Shown in pieces: positions 46,016 to 58,005 of a stretch of DNA of 64,000 bases. The stretch's first letter is position 1, and every line of letters begins with the position of its first letter. Origin of the DNA: Magnolia sinica (taxonomy: Eukaryota; Streptophyta; Magnoliopsida; Magnoliales; Magnoliaceae); assembly GCF_029962835.1 (NCBI RefSeq), contig NC_080577.1:29866501-29930500 (forward strand). The letters run 5' to 3'. A program made the position numbers and the translations under genes. Under the pieces are notes generated by a model. The model made no database searches, was not told where the DNA came from, and worked only from the letters and a program-made list of their open reading frames with translations.

Positions 46016-46490
46016 TTGAGGGCAATACGTTGGCACAGACTAGGCCGTGCACAGGCAGGGACTGCGTAATGTGCATAGGTAGGGACAGGCCCATGCGTAA
46101 GATGTGCCCATAGCGTTCGCGGGCAACTCATGTACTTAGTTGCTTTGAGGTCTTCCAAAGGTGAGAAATTGGGCAACATCTCCCCTTGTCTTGAGGGCAT
46201 GCATGGGCCTTGACAGGCTTTGACAATAGGATGTATTGTCCAGGATAGCGGCATGGAGCACACGAGCGTTAGATGGATGAACACCACACTGAACAAGGCA
46301 ACCACGGGTGTGCACAAGTGGCTAGGGTGTGCACTGGTAGCATGCATAGGTGGCGAAGGAGTGTGCTAGCAGCGTGTAGAGGCACGCAGGGGCGTGCACT
46401 GGCACATAAAGTATGTGCGCGGGCATCATGGCCTTGTGTGTTGGCGCACTGCCACTGTGCATAGGCATGGGCCGTGGAGTCACAGGCAAC
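46016..46490. repeat. GC-rich degenerate TGTGCA/TGCACA repeat tract
   Basis: Variants of GTGCACAGGCA, GTGTGCACAAGTGGC, GTGTGCACTGGTAGCATGCAT and GTGCATAGGCATGG recur at irregular spacing. The long minus-strand Ala/His/Cys-rich frames here result from this repeat and are not proteins. Confidence 0.5.
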
Positions 46491-46570
46491 TCCTCGAGTT
46501 GCCTCGAGTCGCCCCAAAACTTCTTCGAGCAGTTTTTTGAGCAAAAGGTCTAAGATGAGAATTCTAATTG

Positions 46571-46580
46571 CTTATTTATA
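46571..46580 (-). promoter_or_regulatory. TATA-like box on the minus strand
   Basis: GCCTATAAATAAGC reads on the minus strand about 30 bases upstream of the start of the GC-rich transcribed-looking tract. It could be the LTR promoter of the element that left the gag at 48.1-50.5 kb. This is a position-based inference only. Confidence 0.3.
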
Positions 46581-48084
46581 GGCAAATTCGATAGGAAATG
46601 GGGACATGTGGCAGCCTGGGAATGGTCCACATGGCGCCACATGATAGTTAGACTGCGCTCGTGGTGTTAGGTGAGTTAAACGATGAGTCGACTCAGAGTA
46701 CGAGGGCAAGAACACGCGACTTTTGTAAAACTGCCATATCTTTCTTGGTAGAAGTCCAATCAGGTTGATTTCAGGACCGTTGGAAAGATAATTTGAAGGT
46801 CTATTAAGCCATATGAAAATAAGAGCCATTGAGGCCTAGATGGCCCACTAGAAGTGGCCACAATGTGATCATAGGTTGCAGGCCCTCTTGACTCTTGGAT
46901 TGAGTTTGCAGGCTTGCAAATGAAAGTTATAACTTCCTCGTTATAGCTCTGATTGAGATCATCTTGGGCCTCTTGTAAAGGTATTTGAATAACCTTAAAA
47001 CCCTTAAAAATAATATTCTTGATCCTAGGACTGTAATTAGAAGTTTCGTGCTTGTCTTTCTTAAGTGGATGGCAGAGTCTTTGAATAGCCTTCTGAACTA
47101 CATAGTTCTAGAGACTTTGCTAGTGTTTGATTCATTAATCTCAGAATGAGATGATTCTGCATTTGTTGGAAGGTAATTTTGGTGACCTATCCAACGGATC
47201 TGGGTTTGCTTCATTTTGAGTTTGTTCAACCCTTCGTTCATTGATCCAGAGTTGGTCTTGATTCGAAAAAGGATTTTTTGGGTGTCAATAAATGCCTCCC
47301 ACTTGGGCCTAGTAGGCGATCAATGTGCAGCCCGCTTGAGGTTGTGATGATACAAAGTTCACGGTTGGGACCACCGTTATGCTTGGAAGACTGGTTGGTT
47401 CAAGTGTGCTACCAAAACTTGACTGCACACTAGGAATTTGCTTCGTTGCCCGAGTAAAAGTGTGGGAAGCCATGGTGAGTGAACCTGGCTTGCGGATGAT
47501 CTTTCACTTGTGATGGTCATCAAGTTGTGACCATTGGATGTGAAATCAATGTGGGGTAGTCCTCGAGTGGAATTTACCATCACTCGTGTTCATCGAACGT
47601 GAATGGGACCCAGTGTTGTCTTAATCAACTGCTGCTAATATAGGCGGAATTGAACATCGCCTTTAAGAGTGCAACTCATTTTTGCATTAAAGATTATGGT
47701 TGTGTCAATTTTGCCTTAAAAGTCGTTTGTTGCCAATGGTTGGGCTAGCATGATATTACGGCAAGTTGCCCCTAGTAGGGATCGTATATGGGGTTTGTCG
47801 TGTTGGTCTTGCTTTTTCTGGCACATCCCCAAAATGGTTCGCACTCTACTTTAAACCATGGCAACATGTTTCAAGTATCTCTGGCATTTCCTCAAGGCGA
47901 GGCATGAATTCTACCAGTGTGATTAGGATGGTAGATCCTGTATTAGAAGGTTTCCCTACCTATCATTGGATTTTTCCTTTTGTGTTTTCCTTGTTTTGGA
48001 GTTTTGATGTCTCCTGATGGCCCTAACCAGGATATACTGGGCCTTAGTCATGTGATACTAGTTTCCTTATTCCTGTTGGGCCAT
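46581..48084 (-). other. No recognised gene; probable body of a dead Gypsy element
   Basis: On the minus strand the part from 48084 to about 47760 continues the gag region in broken frames. 46.6-47.7 kb shows no pol motif. The whole stretch may be a large-derivative (pol-less) element, but its LTRs were not identified. Confidence 0.3.
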
Positions 48085-50519
48085 TCAATTGTCATGGCGT
48101 CGCTGATTATGCCTACGGCACTTGCTAGTCGTGTCTTGCCATAATTCATCTTCCAATGTCTCGTCTTCTGTTATAACACTCGATGATGTGGAAGGAGTAG
48201 ACGGGATTTGAACCATGATATCGGGGAAGCCCATTAAAACGTAACACTCGGGCTCCGAAGATATCGTGTTCATAAACGCCTTCTTCTCATTTTTGCTTTT
48301 CTTGTCAAAGGTAATGTCTTTCTTATCTATCATCCTTTGGATTATGAATTTAATGAGAAAGCAATCTTGAGTCTTATGCCCCAGCATACAGTGGTAGTGG
48401 CAATACTTAGGGTTGTGGACTTTATCGACCTCGTTCGGGCGTCCCAACTTGGGCAATTTGATGGTGCCTTCCTCCACGAGCTGCTTTATCATGGATAACA
48501 AACCCTCTATTAGGAAGGTGTATTCTCGTTCCAACCATTTGTGCTAGTCTTTTGTCTGCACTCGAGGTCTTCGAGTGAGCCATTGGTGCGTGGATCGGGC
48601 TTGGCTACATCTTTAACTGGCCTTTCTCTTTGTCAACCGTGTTTGCTGCAAGAGGTTTGCCGACATTGTGTCATGGTTTGTCTTGGTAGGGTGGAGTGCC
48701 TCTGAACACCACTTGTTCAATCACATGGGCCTTCGTGGCTAGGTCCCAGAACGTGGCGATGTTGGACTTGGGCAAAGCAACAACTATCTTGTAAACCATG
48801 CCCAGTGTTTCAAAAAGCACCCGTAGTGTGGCTGTAGCGCTACGTAGCGTCCTAAATAGCGTATATCCCCTGTAGCGTACGCAGCATAAACTACAATGTA
48901 TTTTTTTACTATTTTATTTTTTTATTACTTTTTTTAATGTTTTCTTTGTATCTAATGTTGAGGAATGTGACACTTGTATTGTACTTGATACTTTTAACCT
49001 ATGTGATTTTTATTTTTATTTCATAATTGTGACTTATGGTTTCAATTAGACGTTATTAATTAAAGTGGTTTGCTTAGAAACTTGTTAATGTGATAATTAT
49101 TTGATTTGGCTTATATATGTGGATTGGCTTTCGATAAATGATAACTAATAAATCATTTGAACATGCTTATAATCTTTTAGGCATTTTTATATTTTTCTTT
49201 TCCTTTTTTCCAATATTTATTATATTTGTCCTATTTTTAAATTAAAAAATAGTAGTATTGTATAGCTTACGCTACACACTATGTATTTACGCTACACGCT
49301 ATAAAGGGCTGAGCGCTACGCATCATGCTACCGCTATTTAACACACTGACCACGCCGTTTACGCATAGCCGAACCTATTCGTCCTCGGTCAGGAGTTGGC
49401 GAGACATAAGGCCTGATGACCTCCAGTGAGCAATATACTCTTATGCTATCTCACTCTTGAGCAGTTTTGTTAGGGCGAGATCTGCTAATGTGACATCCCG
49501 CTTAGAGGAGAAAAAGTTGGCAAGGAACACATTTTGTATTTGTTTCCACAATCTAATGGATCCAGGAGCCAGGGAGGCATACCATTTGAATGCCTTTTCT
49601 GTCATTGATGATCTAAATAGCCGGAGGCAAAATTGGGGTACGGTGGTGAAGTTTCTCATTGCTATGAGGAAATAGATCAAATGCTCCTTAGGTGAGCCAT
49701 TGCCATCAAAATTTTGGAAGTCCAGGCATTTGTAGTTGAGGGGGAATGAGATGTCCTTGACCTCATGGGGATACGACGTCTGGTAGACCAACTTTCCTTT
49801 TCTTTCATGGTCCCTTTCCAGTTGGATTGTTTAGCCATTGCTTCTTGTAGATCTTCTTGGGTGGCTAAGGGGATGGTTGCTAGCACAAAGGCATGAGATC
49901 TAGTCCCTCGGTGTTGGAACACCGGGGCACTGTGGGGAGCCGTAGGCAAGTCATTGAGGGCCTCAGCCAGTTGATGGCCCATTTTTGCACTATCATGCGC
50001 GAGAGGGGTGGCTGGAGGGGCTGTTGTTTGCATAAAAGCAACCAGAACTCCTCACAATGCTTTAAACTCTTTGAGCATTTCAACTTGGACGTAGATAACC
50101 CGAGTGAGGGCATCTACTCTGGCTGACGAGTTAGTTTGCTGAGCGCTTGCCATTAATACTATGACCTCTTGTGCATATGATGAAGATTCGAGGGTCACAG
50201 TGAGCGGTTCTTGACTTAATTTAGGGTGACCACTCGTTGAACTTTTAAAGTAGGTGGGTGAAAGCAATTCTTCGGTTCAAAGACCGGGAGCATTTTCTTG
50301 TGAAGTATAGGGAATTCATTCACCTTATGCTTGCAACGAGTGTAGGGGGGGGGGTTCTCTACACCTCGCCGCACTACGCGATCTTGTGACTACTCCTTGG
50401 GTGGCCAAGTCGCGGTAGCAAGATGGTGGTGCTGGTTTAGGAGGTAGGGGCGCATGTATTGCTACCTCTTGGTGTTCTTTTGGATGAGTTGCATTTGTTG
50501 TCCTGGCCTGCATGTTCAT
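48085..50519 (-). pseudogene. Second Gypsy gag (Ogre/Tat-like), interrupted
   Basis: The N-terminal part (50325-50519 and broken frames to 49800) is Pro/Ala-rich. The capsid domain is in frame 49441-49791: FQNFDGNGSPKEHLIYFL, FRSSMTEKAFKWYASLAPGS, NVFLANFFSSKRDVTLADL. After a MITE insertion (48803-49348) the frame 48085-48534 has LVEEGTIKLPKLGRPNEVDK and the zinc-binding CHYHCMLGHKTQDC (C-x2-H-x4-H-x4-C). No protease, RT or integrase was found nearby. It sits within the long receptor-like-protein intron and has the same orientation. Confidence 0.8.
48803..49348. mobile_element. hAT-like MITE inside the second gag
   Basis: The left end is CAGTGTTTCAAAAAGC and the right end (reverse complement) is CAGTGTGTTAAATAGC. 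The flanks ACCATGCC (48795-48802) and ACCACGCC (49349-49356) differ at one base and fit an 8-bp hAT duplication. Subterminal GTAGCGCTACGTAGCG / CGCTACACGCTA motifs are inverted, and the core is very AT-rich. It is non-coding. Confidence 0.78.
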
Positions 50520-50559
50520 CCGCTATGACGAGCTTTAGTCTTTACCATTGGCGACATGG

Positions 50560-50801
50560 AGATCACCTCAACAAACTCTCCTATTGAGAGAGGTGGTCGC
50601 ATCAGAGTCTTGCTCGTTATGAGACAGTCCTGGTGGTAGTCATGATGAGGAAGCAAGAAACCAACTACAAGCTTTGTGCCACAAAACTACCAAGACAAGT
50701 GTAGATTCCCATGCCTCTAGGCACTAGGAAAATTGGGCCCACTAGCTTATAAATACCACTTAGGTACTCATTTTGAGTCATGAGATAGGAGACATAAGAC
50801 A

Positions 50802-50876
<75 letters not shown>

Positions 50877-51006
50877 TTTTGACAAGTACAAGAGGAACTT
50901 AGACTTTGGAACTTCATGCTCGGATGCTCATAAGGTGAGCCTCACTTGCCTGAACCTTCCACCCCCTTCATTGGGAGGACCTTGCGCCATGTGCTAGACC
51001 CCAACA
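50560..51006. repeat. LTR-like end with TATA box and GA run
   Basis: This ends CCCCAACA (50999-51006). It contains TTATAAATACC (about 50748-50758) followed by the (GA)n tract, an arrangement like the Copia LTRs at 12.7 and 17.5 kb. It adjoins the minus-strand gag and could be its 5' LTR read in either direction. No matching second copy was recognised. Confidence 0.4.
50805..50874. repeat. (GA)n microsatellite, 35 units
   Basis: An uninterrupted GA run of 70 bp lies about 50 bp downstream of a TATAAATA box. The Arg-Glu repeat that it encodes in one frame is an artefact. Confidence 0.97.
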
Positions 51007-51020
51007 TATATAGGCTCGGA

Positions 51021-51539
51021 TAGGGGTGTACACCGAGTCTTACCGAGTAGAGCTGGTCTCAACTCCACCACTAGCTGACCCCAGCTCGAACTCGGCTTAG
51101 CTTGGTCTTCGAGCCTGATTGGCCAGCTCGGCTCGGTTCGGTTAGCAACTCGGACCAGTTCTAGCCAAAATCGAGCCTCTGCGGCCTTTTCACAAACACA
51201 TGCTGTGCACTTTCAATTTCATCAAACGCCTTGTAGGCAACATCAAAATCAAGAAAAAAAAATGATATTTGTTTCATATACATACCTTCCTTGCCACTAG
51301 CCGACACTTCGTTTAGTCATTTCATCAAACACTTGGTGAGGAACATCAATATTAAAGTAACTGAGTCACCGTGCTAGTTCGATCCGAGTCGAGTTGAGCT
51401 CAGGCAAGCTCGAACTTGGTTTGAAATTTTTTTGAGCTAAAAAAATCAGCTCGACTTGGCTTCGAACTGAGTCAAATCGAGCTTTTTCGAGTTGAGTCGA
51501 GCGAGCTAACCGAGCTAACTCGGTTCATGTACACCCCTA
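51021..51539. mobile_element. hAT-type MITE with perfect 8-bp TSD
   Basis: TIR TAGGGGTGTACACCGAGT on the left, and TAGGGGTGTACATGAACCGAGT as the reverse complement of the right end. The target GGCTCGGA is duplicated at 51013-51020 and 51540-51547. Subterminal regions are rich in CGAGCT/AGCTCG motifs. It is non-coding and related to the element at 56352-56995. Confidence 0.9.
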
Positions 51540-52753
51540 GGCTCGGATGTCATGTCCCGAGTGTTAATTCTTGAAACAGTGCAAGGCCATTTTTTTATTG
51601 ATCCAAAACTCATAAGTAGGTTCTCTATGATATGATTTCAACACCATTAAACGAACAAGAACAATGATGCAGTTTCTATTGATAATGAAGTTGCATATGT
51701 ATGGTCTCAAAGCCTACCCTCTAATAATAGATATAAACCATGATTAGAATATGATAAATGGTTATAATCTGATCTGGAATCATGAAACACACATACATAG
51801 TTTTATCAATGCAAAAAACAACTATCATAGGGATCAAGCACATACCTTGTGCCGTATTGATCCAAGAATGCACATCATTACTTGGAGACCATTGGCTTGA
51901 CGAACAATGTTCTTTGTCAGTGGTCTACACCACATCATACAATGTAGATTGCTCTTTGCTTACCTCCTTTGGTGTGTGCTAGCAATGAAAAGCCCGACAT
52001 GTTTTCTAAGCATATGGGGAGGGTTAAGAATTCACTTGTAGTTATAAGCTTTTTATTCTCCTTTCCATTAAGAGAAACCAAATCACTCTCTTCCCTCTTT
52101 TAGATTAGCCCAGATTTCCTGAAATGATCGCTTTTAACAACTTAGAGCCTAAGTTTCTCAAAGCATAAGGCTCACGCACATGCACCTGTGCATGCATCTA
52201 AGCGTGTGTCAGTGTGGGCCACCAAAATGGTAAGATAATTCTTACAACTACAACCATGGTGACTTCTCTTGGTGGACCCTTCCCCCTGGATTCATTAAGC
52301 TGAACTTCTTCACTCAAGTGATGAGGAATGAGAGGACTCATTTTGCATTGAAAATATCACTGTCCAGATACAAGTATATGATGGTCCAAGGAGATATTCT
52401 ATTGGTTATTAATGCATAAGAAGCTCAATGAATACTTGGGAAATTACTTTTTTGGTTATAGGTACTCTATGAGTTGGTTGTTGTTGGATGGCTGTGCACG
52501 TGGGCAATGAACAGGTTGACTTCTTGCACAATTTTCTTAATAACCAACCACTATTTACTTGATATTTTGAAGGTACACGTGAAAAATATTTTGCATAATT
52601 TGAATGATTTGGATTCTTTGGTCCTTCAGGATTTTCTTGGTTAAATGATATATATTGTCTTCACAAAGAGAATAGTTTAAGTCTCAGAGTAATATTTCTA
52701 GTTCTCCATCATAAGGCTACCTGAATGATTCCTTGAAGGAAAGTTACCTGTAC

Positions 52754-52903
52754 CTGTGAGAGTTATTGAGTTACTGAGATTGTTGGACTTTAAGCGAAGT
52801 GTAGTTAAGGATGTTAAGTTGCCAATCCAAGGAGAAATGCCTTCATCAGTGAGCCTATTTCCATCAAGATACAGTAACTCGAGATTTTGTAACTTGTTCA
52901 GTC
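52754..52903 (-). CDS. LRR exon of the receptor-like protein gene (copy A)
   Basis: A 150-nt exon lies between ATCTTGCAG|GA and CTCACAG|GTACAG on the minus strand. It encodes LNKLQNLELLYLDGNRL and WIGNLTSLTTLRLKSNNLS, two LRR units. It begins with two bases and ends with one base of split codons (phase 1-1). Its last G plus the first AT of the exon at 42764 gives GAT. The join then reads SITLTDICELRKLKY, which keeps the LRR register. It is probably an internal exon of the same gene, ~10 kb upstream of the 3' exon. Confidence 0.7.
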
Positions 52904-52967
52904 CTGCAAGATTTGTAATTTGTTCAATTCCTTGATAATATCTCATGTACTAAAAGCAAGAATGCTA

Positions 52968-52970
<3 letters not shown>

Positions 52971-53027
<57 letters not shown>
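52971..53027. repeat. (AT)n microsatellite
   Basis: A run of 28 AT units just upstream (minus strand) of the LRR exon. It is absent from the duplicate copy at 61.1 kb. Confidence 0.95.
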
Positions 53028-53029
<2 letters not shown>

Positions 53030-53636
53030 AATGCTAAAAATATATATATTTTTTTAAGAAATTAAAATTCATATCTTGAAATAGAGGAATTCTATTGTGG
53101 TGTGAAAAGGGTGGGACTGGGTCGTGGCATGACAAGCACTGGGCTCGATTGGACTGCATCCCGGCCAGTCCCAATGAGTTATCAGGCCTGAAAAGCCATG
53201 TCTGGGCCAGCTTGCAAGCTTCCGGGCTCAACTAAAAATCAGCCCAAAGCTTGCTGCCAAAGTTGGACCCATGATAGCTTGGTGTGCTTTCACCCCACCC
53301 CTACTTTACGAGAAGACCTCTTTCCATTTGTAGGGAAAGACTGGGAGTTTGGATGAAACCAGAGATTATTCGATCTTATCCATATCTCCTTATCTAAATC
53401 TTCGTTTAAAGTTGAATTTGTAATTCAACTTCAAACAACCGAGAGAAAAACATATTAAAAAAATCAGAGGCTAAACCTCGTGGGACCCACCCCACTAGTG
53501 ATTGCCCACAAGCGGGCCCCACAAGCCTATGTCCAACATTTTACATGACACATAAGTCTCCTTGGTCCTTCATGCAAAACATTAATAGTTAGAGAAAAGA
53601 TAACCAATTTTGGTTTGCTTAATGATTAATCTAGAG

Positions 53637-53927
53637 CAAGGTGTTCTAAAACAGTAACGGTGGCCGTAATGGCCACCACTGTTACCGTTATGATACGGGC
53701 CGTAACAGCCCCGTATCGGCTGTCACAGTCAGTTTTTATTTTTTGAAAATTGTTGTTACTGTACCATTACGGGGCCGTTATGGCCCATTTTTCTGTAATG
53801 GCTGTTACGGCTGTTTCGACCCTGTAACGCATAACGGTTATGACTGTTACTGTTACGTAACTGCCGTTACTTAACCGATTTTGAATACGTTTATTTTTGT
53901 TTTATATTGTTTTTACTAAAAAGATTA
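53637..53927. mobile_element. Palindrome-rich element with GTAACGG motifs
   Basis: CAGTAACGGTGGCCGTAATGG...CCGTTACTTAACCG shows inverted GTAACGG/CCGTTAC motifs throughout. GATTAATCTAGAG occurs directly before (53624-53636) and after (about 53923-53935), a 13-bp direct repeat. It is absent from the duplicate segment B, so it inserted after the duplication. The class is uncertain. Confidence 0.55.
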
Positions 53928-54299
53928 ATCTAGAGTTTTTCTTTTAATTTTTATGCAACATATTCATCTTGGGCCCAATTGGATGAGCTTCCATGATCTT
54001 GCATGTGCCTCATCATCACATGTGGGTTCATGCTTGGTGTGTGATATTTCATTACTACAAATAAATAGCATTCTTCTTCAAAGTATCTTATACAATTTTA
54101 AAGAATTTATTAATGCACTCAATTTTAGGTGTCTACCAAGTACGGTCCTTTCAATAGGTTCCCAATAAAGAAATGATTAGTTAATGAAAATACAGCAACT
54201 GATCTGACTCAACTAATCAAAAGGCATCAACAACACTGATATTTAAATCTAGGGAATTTTGGACGCATATGCAATTCACACCGAGGCCCATCATACTAA

Positions 54300-55400
54300 T
54301 GGCTTGGGTCATTGAATGATTGGCCCACTTGTACAAACTGAAAGTACACATTTACTGATTAAAAGTTCTTGAGAGCCATAAGCAATCAAATGTAGTACAA
54401 AAAATGGAAGGTCCAAATCGTTGATTGTATGGATCAAATATTCATATGAAATTGAATTCTCAAGATGAATGGGCAATCGAAGTGGGACATCTATAAGATG
54501 TCCTGGATTGATGTTTTCGTTTCCAATATAATCAAATTTATTATCCACTTTCAAAACCTATTAATTGATGGCTCGAAGTGTTGATTAAAGTGATTATATC
54601 ATATGTTTATGTCATGCATTTACTTAGATGGTTAGAATTGTACAATCAAAGTGTCTCTGATGCACTTGATGCATCCCCAAATTAGTGATTGGGTCTTCTC
54701 TAATATGGTAAATTGGAACCATCATATTTCTTGGCCATTCAATAGATGGTTCAAATCACCTGATTAGATTACTTTTGAGATGAGCCTGAAATAAATGGTG
54801 TAGCCCAAATGATGGATTGTCAAATCAATGATATAAAATTTTCAAATATGATATAGTTAGTCCACTATTTTCTTGGCCATTTCTTGAACGAGTGGAAGCA
54901 TGCAATGAAAGTGAATTTTTCAAGTCATGGAAAATGAGGGGGAAACATGATGCATTGCTCTGAATGATGAACAAACCTTCTCAAATGTAATTAATGCGGA
55001 CTAACTATTTTTCTTGGCTGTTGATATCATGGTTTGAATAGTCTGTTCAAATTGTTTAGATCATCTGAGTAAAGTAATTTTTAAGAGACATGGGTGATCG
55101 AAGTCGTGACCAACATGATGGATGTCCTGAATTAATAATCACAAGTTTCCTTTACAATATGGACTATCCATTTTCAAGCCATAGATTGGAATTTCCTATC
55201 CTACTATCAAGTAATTGGAAGGTATGTAAAAGCACAAGTGGGCCGCAAATGATCGACAATCCATGTCACTGATACAACCATTTCTAGTATAGTTAATTCG
55301 GATGTTCCACTTTCCTATGCTCCATTGACATGGTTACAATTGAAAAAAATAAAAATGACTCTTCAAAATAATGGGGTATCAAATGTTGGCACACATGATG
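54300..55400. repeat. Degenerate ~150-bp tandem repeat (copy A)
   Basis: Ordered blocks recur: AAAGTGATTTT-like (near 54588, 54765, 54917, 55073), GGCCATT-like (near 54733, 54877, 55014), and ATGATGGATTGTC/ATGATGGATGTCC. Spacing is about 140-175 bp. The same array is present at 61.65-62.7 kb. It lies in an intron and is non-coding. Confidence 0.5.
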
Positions 55401-55416
55401 GGGCATTAGGAAGATT

Positions 55417-56343
55417 AGTTTCAAAACATATGAAGTTAGGATGATTTACCTTTTTTTTTAAACCACTTTTTCCTTTTTAAGTAGTTTATGTGCCCCCTCT
55501 TTAGATACACGTAAAACTTCTGAACTTCTTTTCCCTTCTTCGACGAAGATCTGTTATTTAGTGGGTATCCCTTTCCTTTTTATGCTTCTTCTTTCTATTT
55601 CTAAACCATTTAGTCATGAATACTACAAACTCCAACATAATTGAGAGTTGTAAAATGGTCCATTAGTGTGTCCACGAATGACTTGTCCACGTTGTGTAAA
55701 CGCTCCTTAATAGTTTTGAGAAATGTCTTACTTTAGAGGATTCCTCTACACATGTCCCAATATTCTTTACAAACATTATCTTTATAAACATTAAACTTAA
55801 CTAGTTTGACCACTAACACTTCTTATAAAATGCCTATCTTCCATAGAGATTCCATTCGATGGCATAGCTGGCAGATCAATTTGGAGAGCAAGATCCAAGT
55901 CCAATACTCCCAAGTACTTGAAACTTCAACTTCCTCATACCGCTCAAAGAAAAGGACTTGAAGCATGTAAATATAGTGAAGTAGGTACGATAATTGAAAT
56001 AAGTAATATTCACACATTTAAAACTATGAGAATTTCACTAAATTCCATGGTACCAATATCAAAATCTTTAGAGAATAACTCATATTACTATAATACTTTC
56101 TTGTTGGCTGAAATTGTGACATATAAGTGGTCCACTCAATGGAAAATCATATCACCCCATGGCGTTGATTACATAGTACACCTTAAGATAAAGTAGCATA
56201 ATCCTCTAGGCCCACAGGTTGGTCAAGATTGAGATTTTTATTAAATCTAACTATACCATTCACCCATTCGAAACACACTGATCACACCTTTGGGCCGATC
56301 CTTGCTTTTCATGGCAGGTAATTGGAAATGTTTTAATGTCATC
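55417..56343 (-). other. Intronic sequence; possible LRR exon remnant
   Basis: Minus-strand positions about 55870-55945 read LSGMRKLKF and then, in the next frame, YLGVLDLDLALQIDLPA. This resembles a decayed LRR exon with one frameshift. The evidence is weak. The rest is AT-rich without features. Confidence 0.25.
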
Positions 56344-56351
56344 ATTTTAAC

Positions 56352-56995
56352 TAGAGCTGTACACGAGTCGAGCTTGGTCTCGGCCAACAGCTAACCTTAG
56401 CACGAACTCAACTTGGCTTGAGCTTGACTGACTAGCTCGGCTCGGTCAGCAGCTCAGGCTAGCTCGAGTTGAGTTCAAGCTTATGTGACATTTTCTCAAG
56501 CATATAGATTGCATCTTTAATCTCCCACACTTCGAATGCAAATCAGTAAGAGCACATTGCAGGCATTTCATCAAACACTCGGTGAGCAACATAAAGATCA
56601 AGATATGAGGGCAGTCCTATAATGTAAAGTTTTTTTTTTTTTTGGTGAGGATTTGTTTCTTCAATTTTCCCTCGAATACCCATTTCAAGAATACCTTGAT
56701 ATAAGGGTAGTCCAAGAAACAACACTTCTTTGAGTCATTTCATTAAACACTTGGTGAGTAACATCAAGATCAAAATGACCGAGTCACTGAGCCAATTTGA
56801 TCCTAGTCAATTCGAGTCAGGGTTCGAATTGAGTCGAGTTGAGCTTGGGCAAGCTTGAACTTGGCTTAAAATTTTTTTGAGCTCCAAAAACTATCCCGAC
56901 TCTATCTGAATCCAGTTTCGAGCCGAGGCGGGTCGAGCATTTCCGAGTCGAGTCGATCAAGATGACCAAGCTAACTTGACTCGTGTACAGCTTTA
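56352..56995. mobile_element. hAT-like MITE (AGCTGTACACGAGTC ends)
   Basis: The left end is TAGAGCTGTACACGAGTCGAG and the right end (reverse complement) is TAAAGCTGTACACGAGTCAAG. Flanks ATTTTAAC (56344-56351) and ATCCTAAC (56996-57003) agree at 6 of 8 bases. It shares ends and CGAGCT-rich subterminal parts with the MITE at 51021-51539, and has a T run near 56630. It is non-coding. Confidence 0.75.
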
Positions 56996-57003
56996 ATCCT
57001 AAC

Positions 57004-57997
57004 CAATGTTTTAAATATCGTTGATATTGGCCGATATGTCCCACGATATATCTTGTATCCCACCTGTGCGATACGAAACGCACAAGTAGTGTCGATATAT
57101 CCCACATGTTCGAGCTGATGAGCATTTTCAATTTTCGATCATTTTTTTTTTTTTTTTGGTTGAAATTATGTTAAATCAGTTTCAAATGGTTATAAATCCA
57201 TATGTTCTTCATGTTTTGAATGAAAAATCATGGAGTTGGAGCTTTGATTTTGTAATCCATTAGTTCTTCATGTTCTCCATATTTTTTTTTTGAAATTTTC
57301 TTTTAACCAGCTATCAATTGAGATTAATTTCATAGTATTTTAGAGTATTTGATGACATGATCATCACATACACTAATTTCAAAATTTGAGTGTAGGTAGT
57401 CTAATTTGGCGAAAATTGGGAAAATTTTGAACTTCTAATTTCTCCCAAATTGCTTGTAATGTTGCACTCCAAACATGAAATCAAGCATGTATGAGGGCTG
57501 ATCTACTGATTTAAGTCCTTGTTAGTTTTTGAAAAATAAAATCATTTTTAATTAAAAATTAATAAAAAGTTTTTTCTTTCCGAAATTTCCCTTCAACTAG
57601 CTGTCAATTAAGACTAATTTCAAAGTATGTAGGAGTGTTTGATGAAATGATCATCACATACACTCTAAATGTTATGCATTCAATTTGAATATAGTTGCAT
57701 TAGTTTAGTCAGACAACACATAGCTAATGTTCCTATACAGAGGAAACCTATTTTGTGCACTTCTTTTTTGAGATGTTATGATTTAAAAGTGTGTATTAAG
57801 GTTTAGTTTTTTTTTTTTTTTTTTTAAAATCCTTGAAGTTTCATCAAAAAATTCAACCATTTCCCCAATGTTTCCCCATGTTTCACAAAAAGTGCGATAA
57901 ATTATCCGATACAAACGATATATCCCGTGCGATAACTGATATGTATCTGTATCCCAAGCATGCGATACATAACGCGATACCGATATTTCGAACACTG
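57004..57997. mobile_element. hAT-like MITE, 994 bp, perfect TSD
   Basis: TIR CAATGTTTTAAATATCG on the left, CAGTGTTCGAAATATCG as the reverse complement of the right end. ATCCTAAC occurs at 56996-57003 and 57998-58005. The subterminal GATATATC / CGATATG-type motifs are inverted, and the core is A/T-rich. It is non-coding. A further copy starts at 63606. Confidence 0.88.
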
Positions 57998-58005
57998 ATC
58001 CTAAC

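Larger units (their letters stand above)
51609..55416. repeat. Segmental duplication, copy A
   Basis: This is collinear with 59785-62772. Anchors are TAGGTTCTCTATGATATGATTT, CAATGAAAAGCC(C/T)(G/A)ACATGTTTT, the LRR exon, CTAGGG(A/G)ATTTTGGACGCATATG and ATGTTGGCACACATGAT. Copy A is ~0.8 kb longer, mainly because of the AT run and the sequence at 53.1-54.1 kb with a MITE. Confidence 0.85.

Noticed and set aside
46269..46544. Ala/His/Cys-rich minus-strand frame
   Set aside because: Explained by the degenerate TGTGCA repeat tract.
50773..50997. Arg-Glu repeat protein frame
   Set aside because: Translation of the (GA)n microsatellite.
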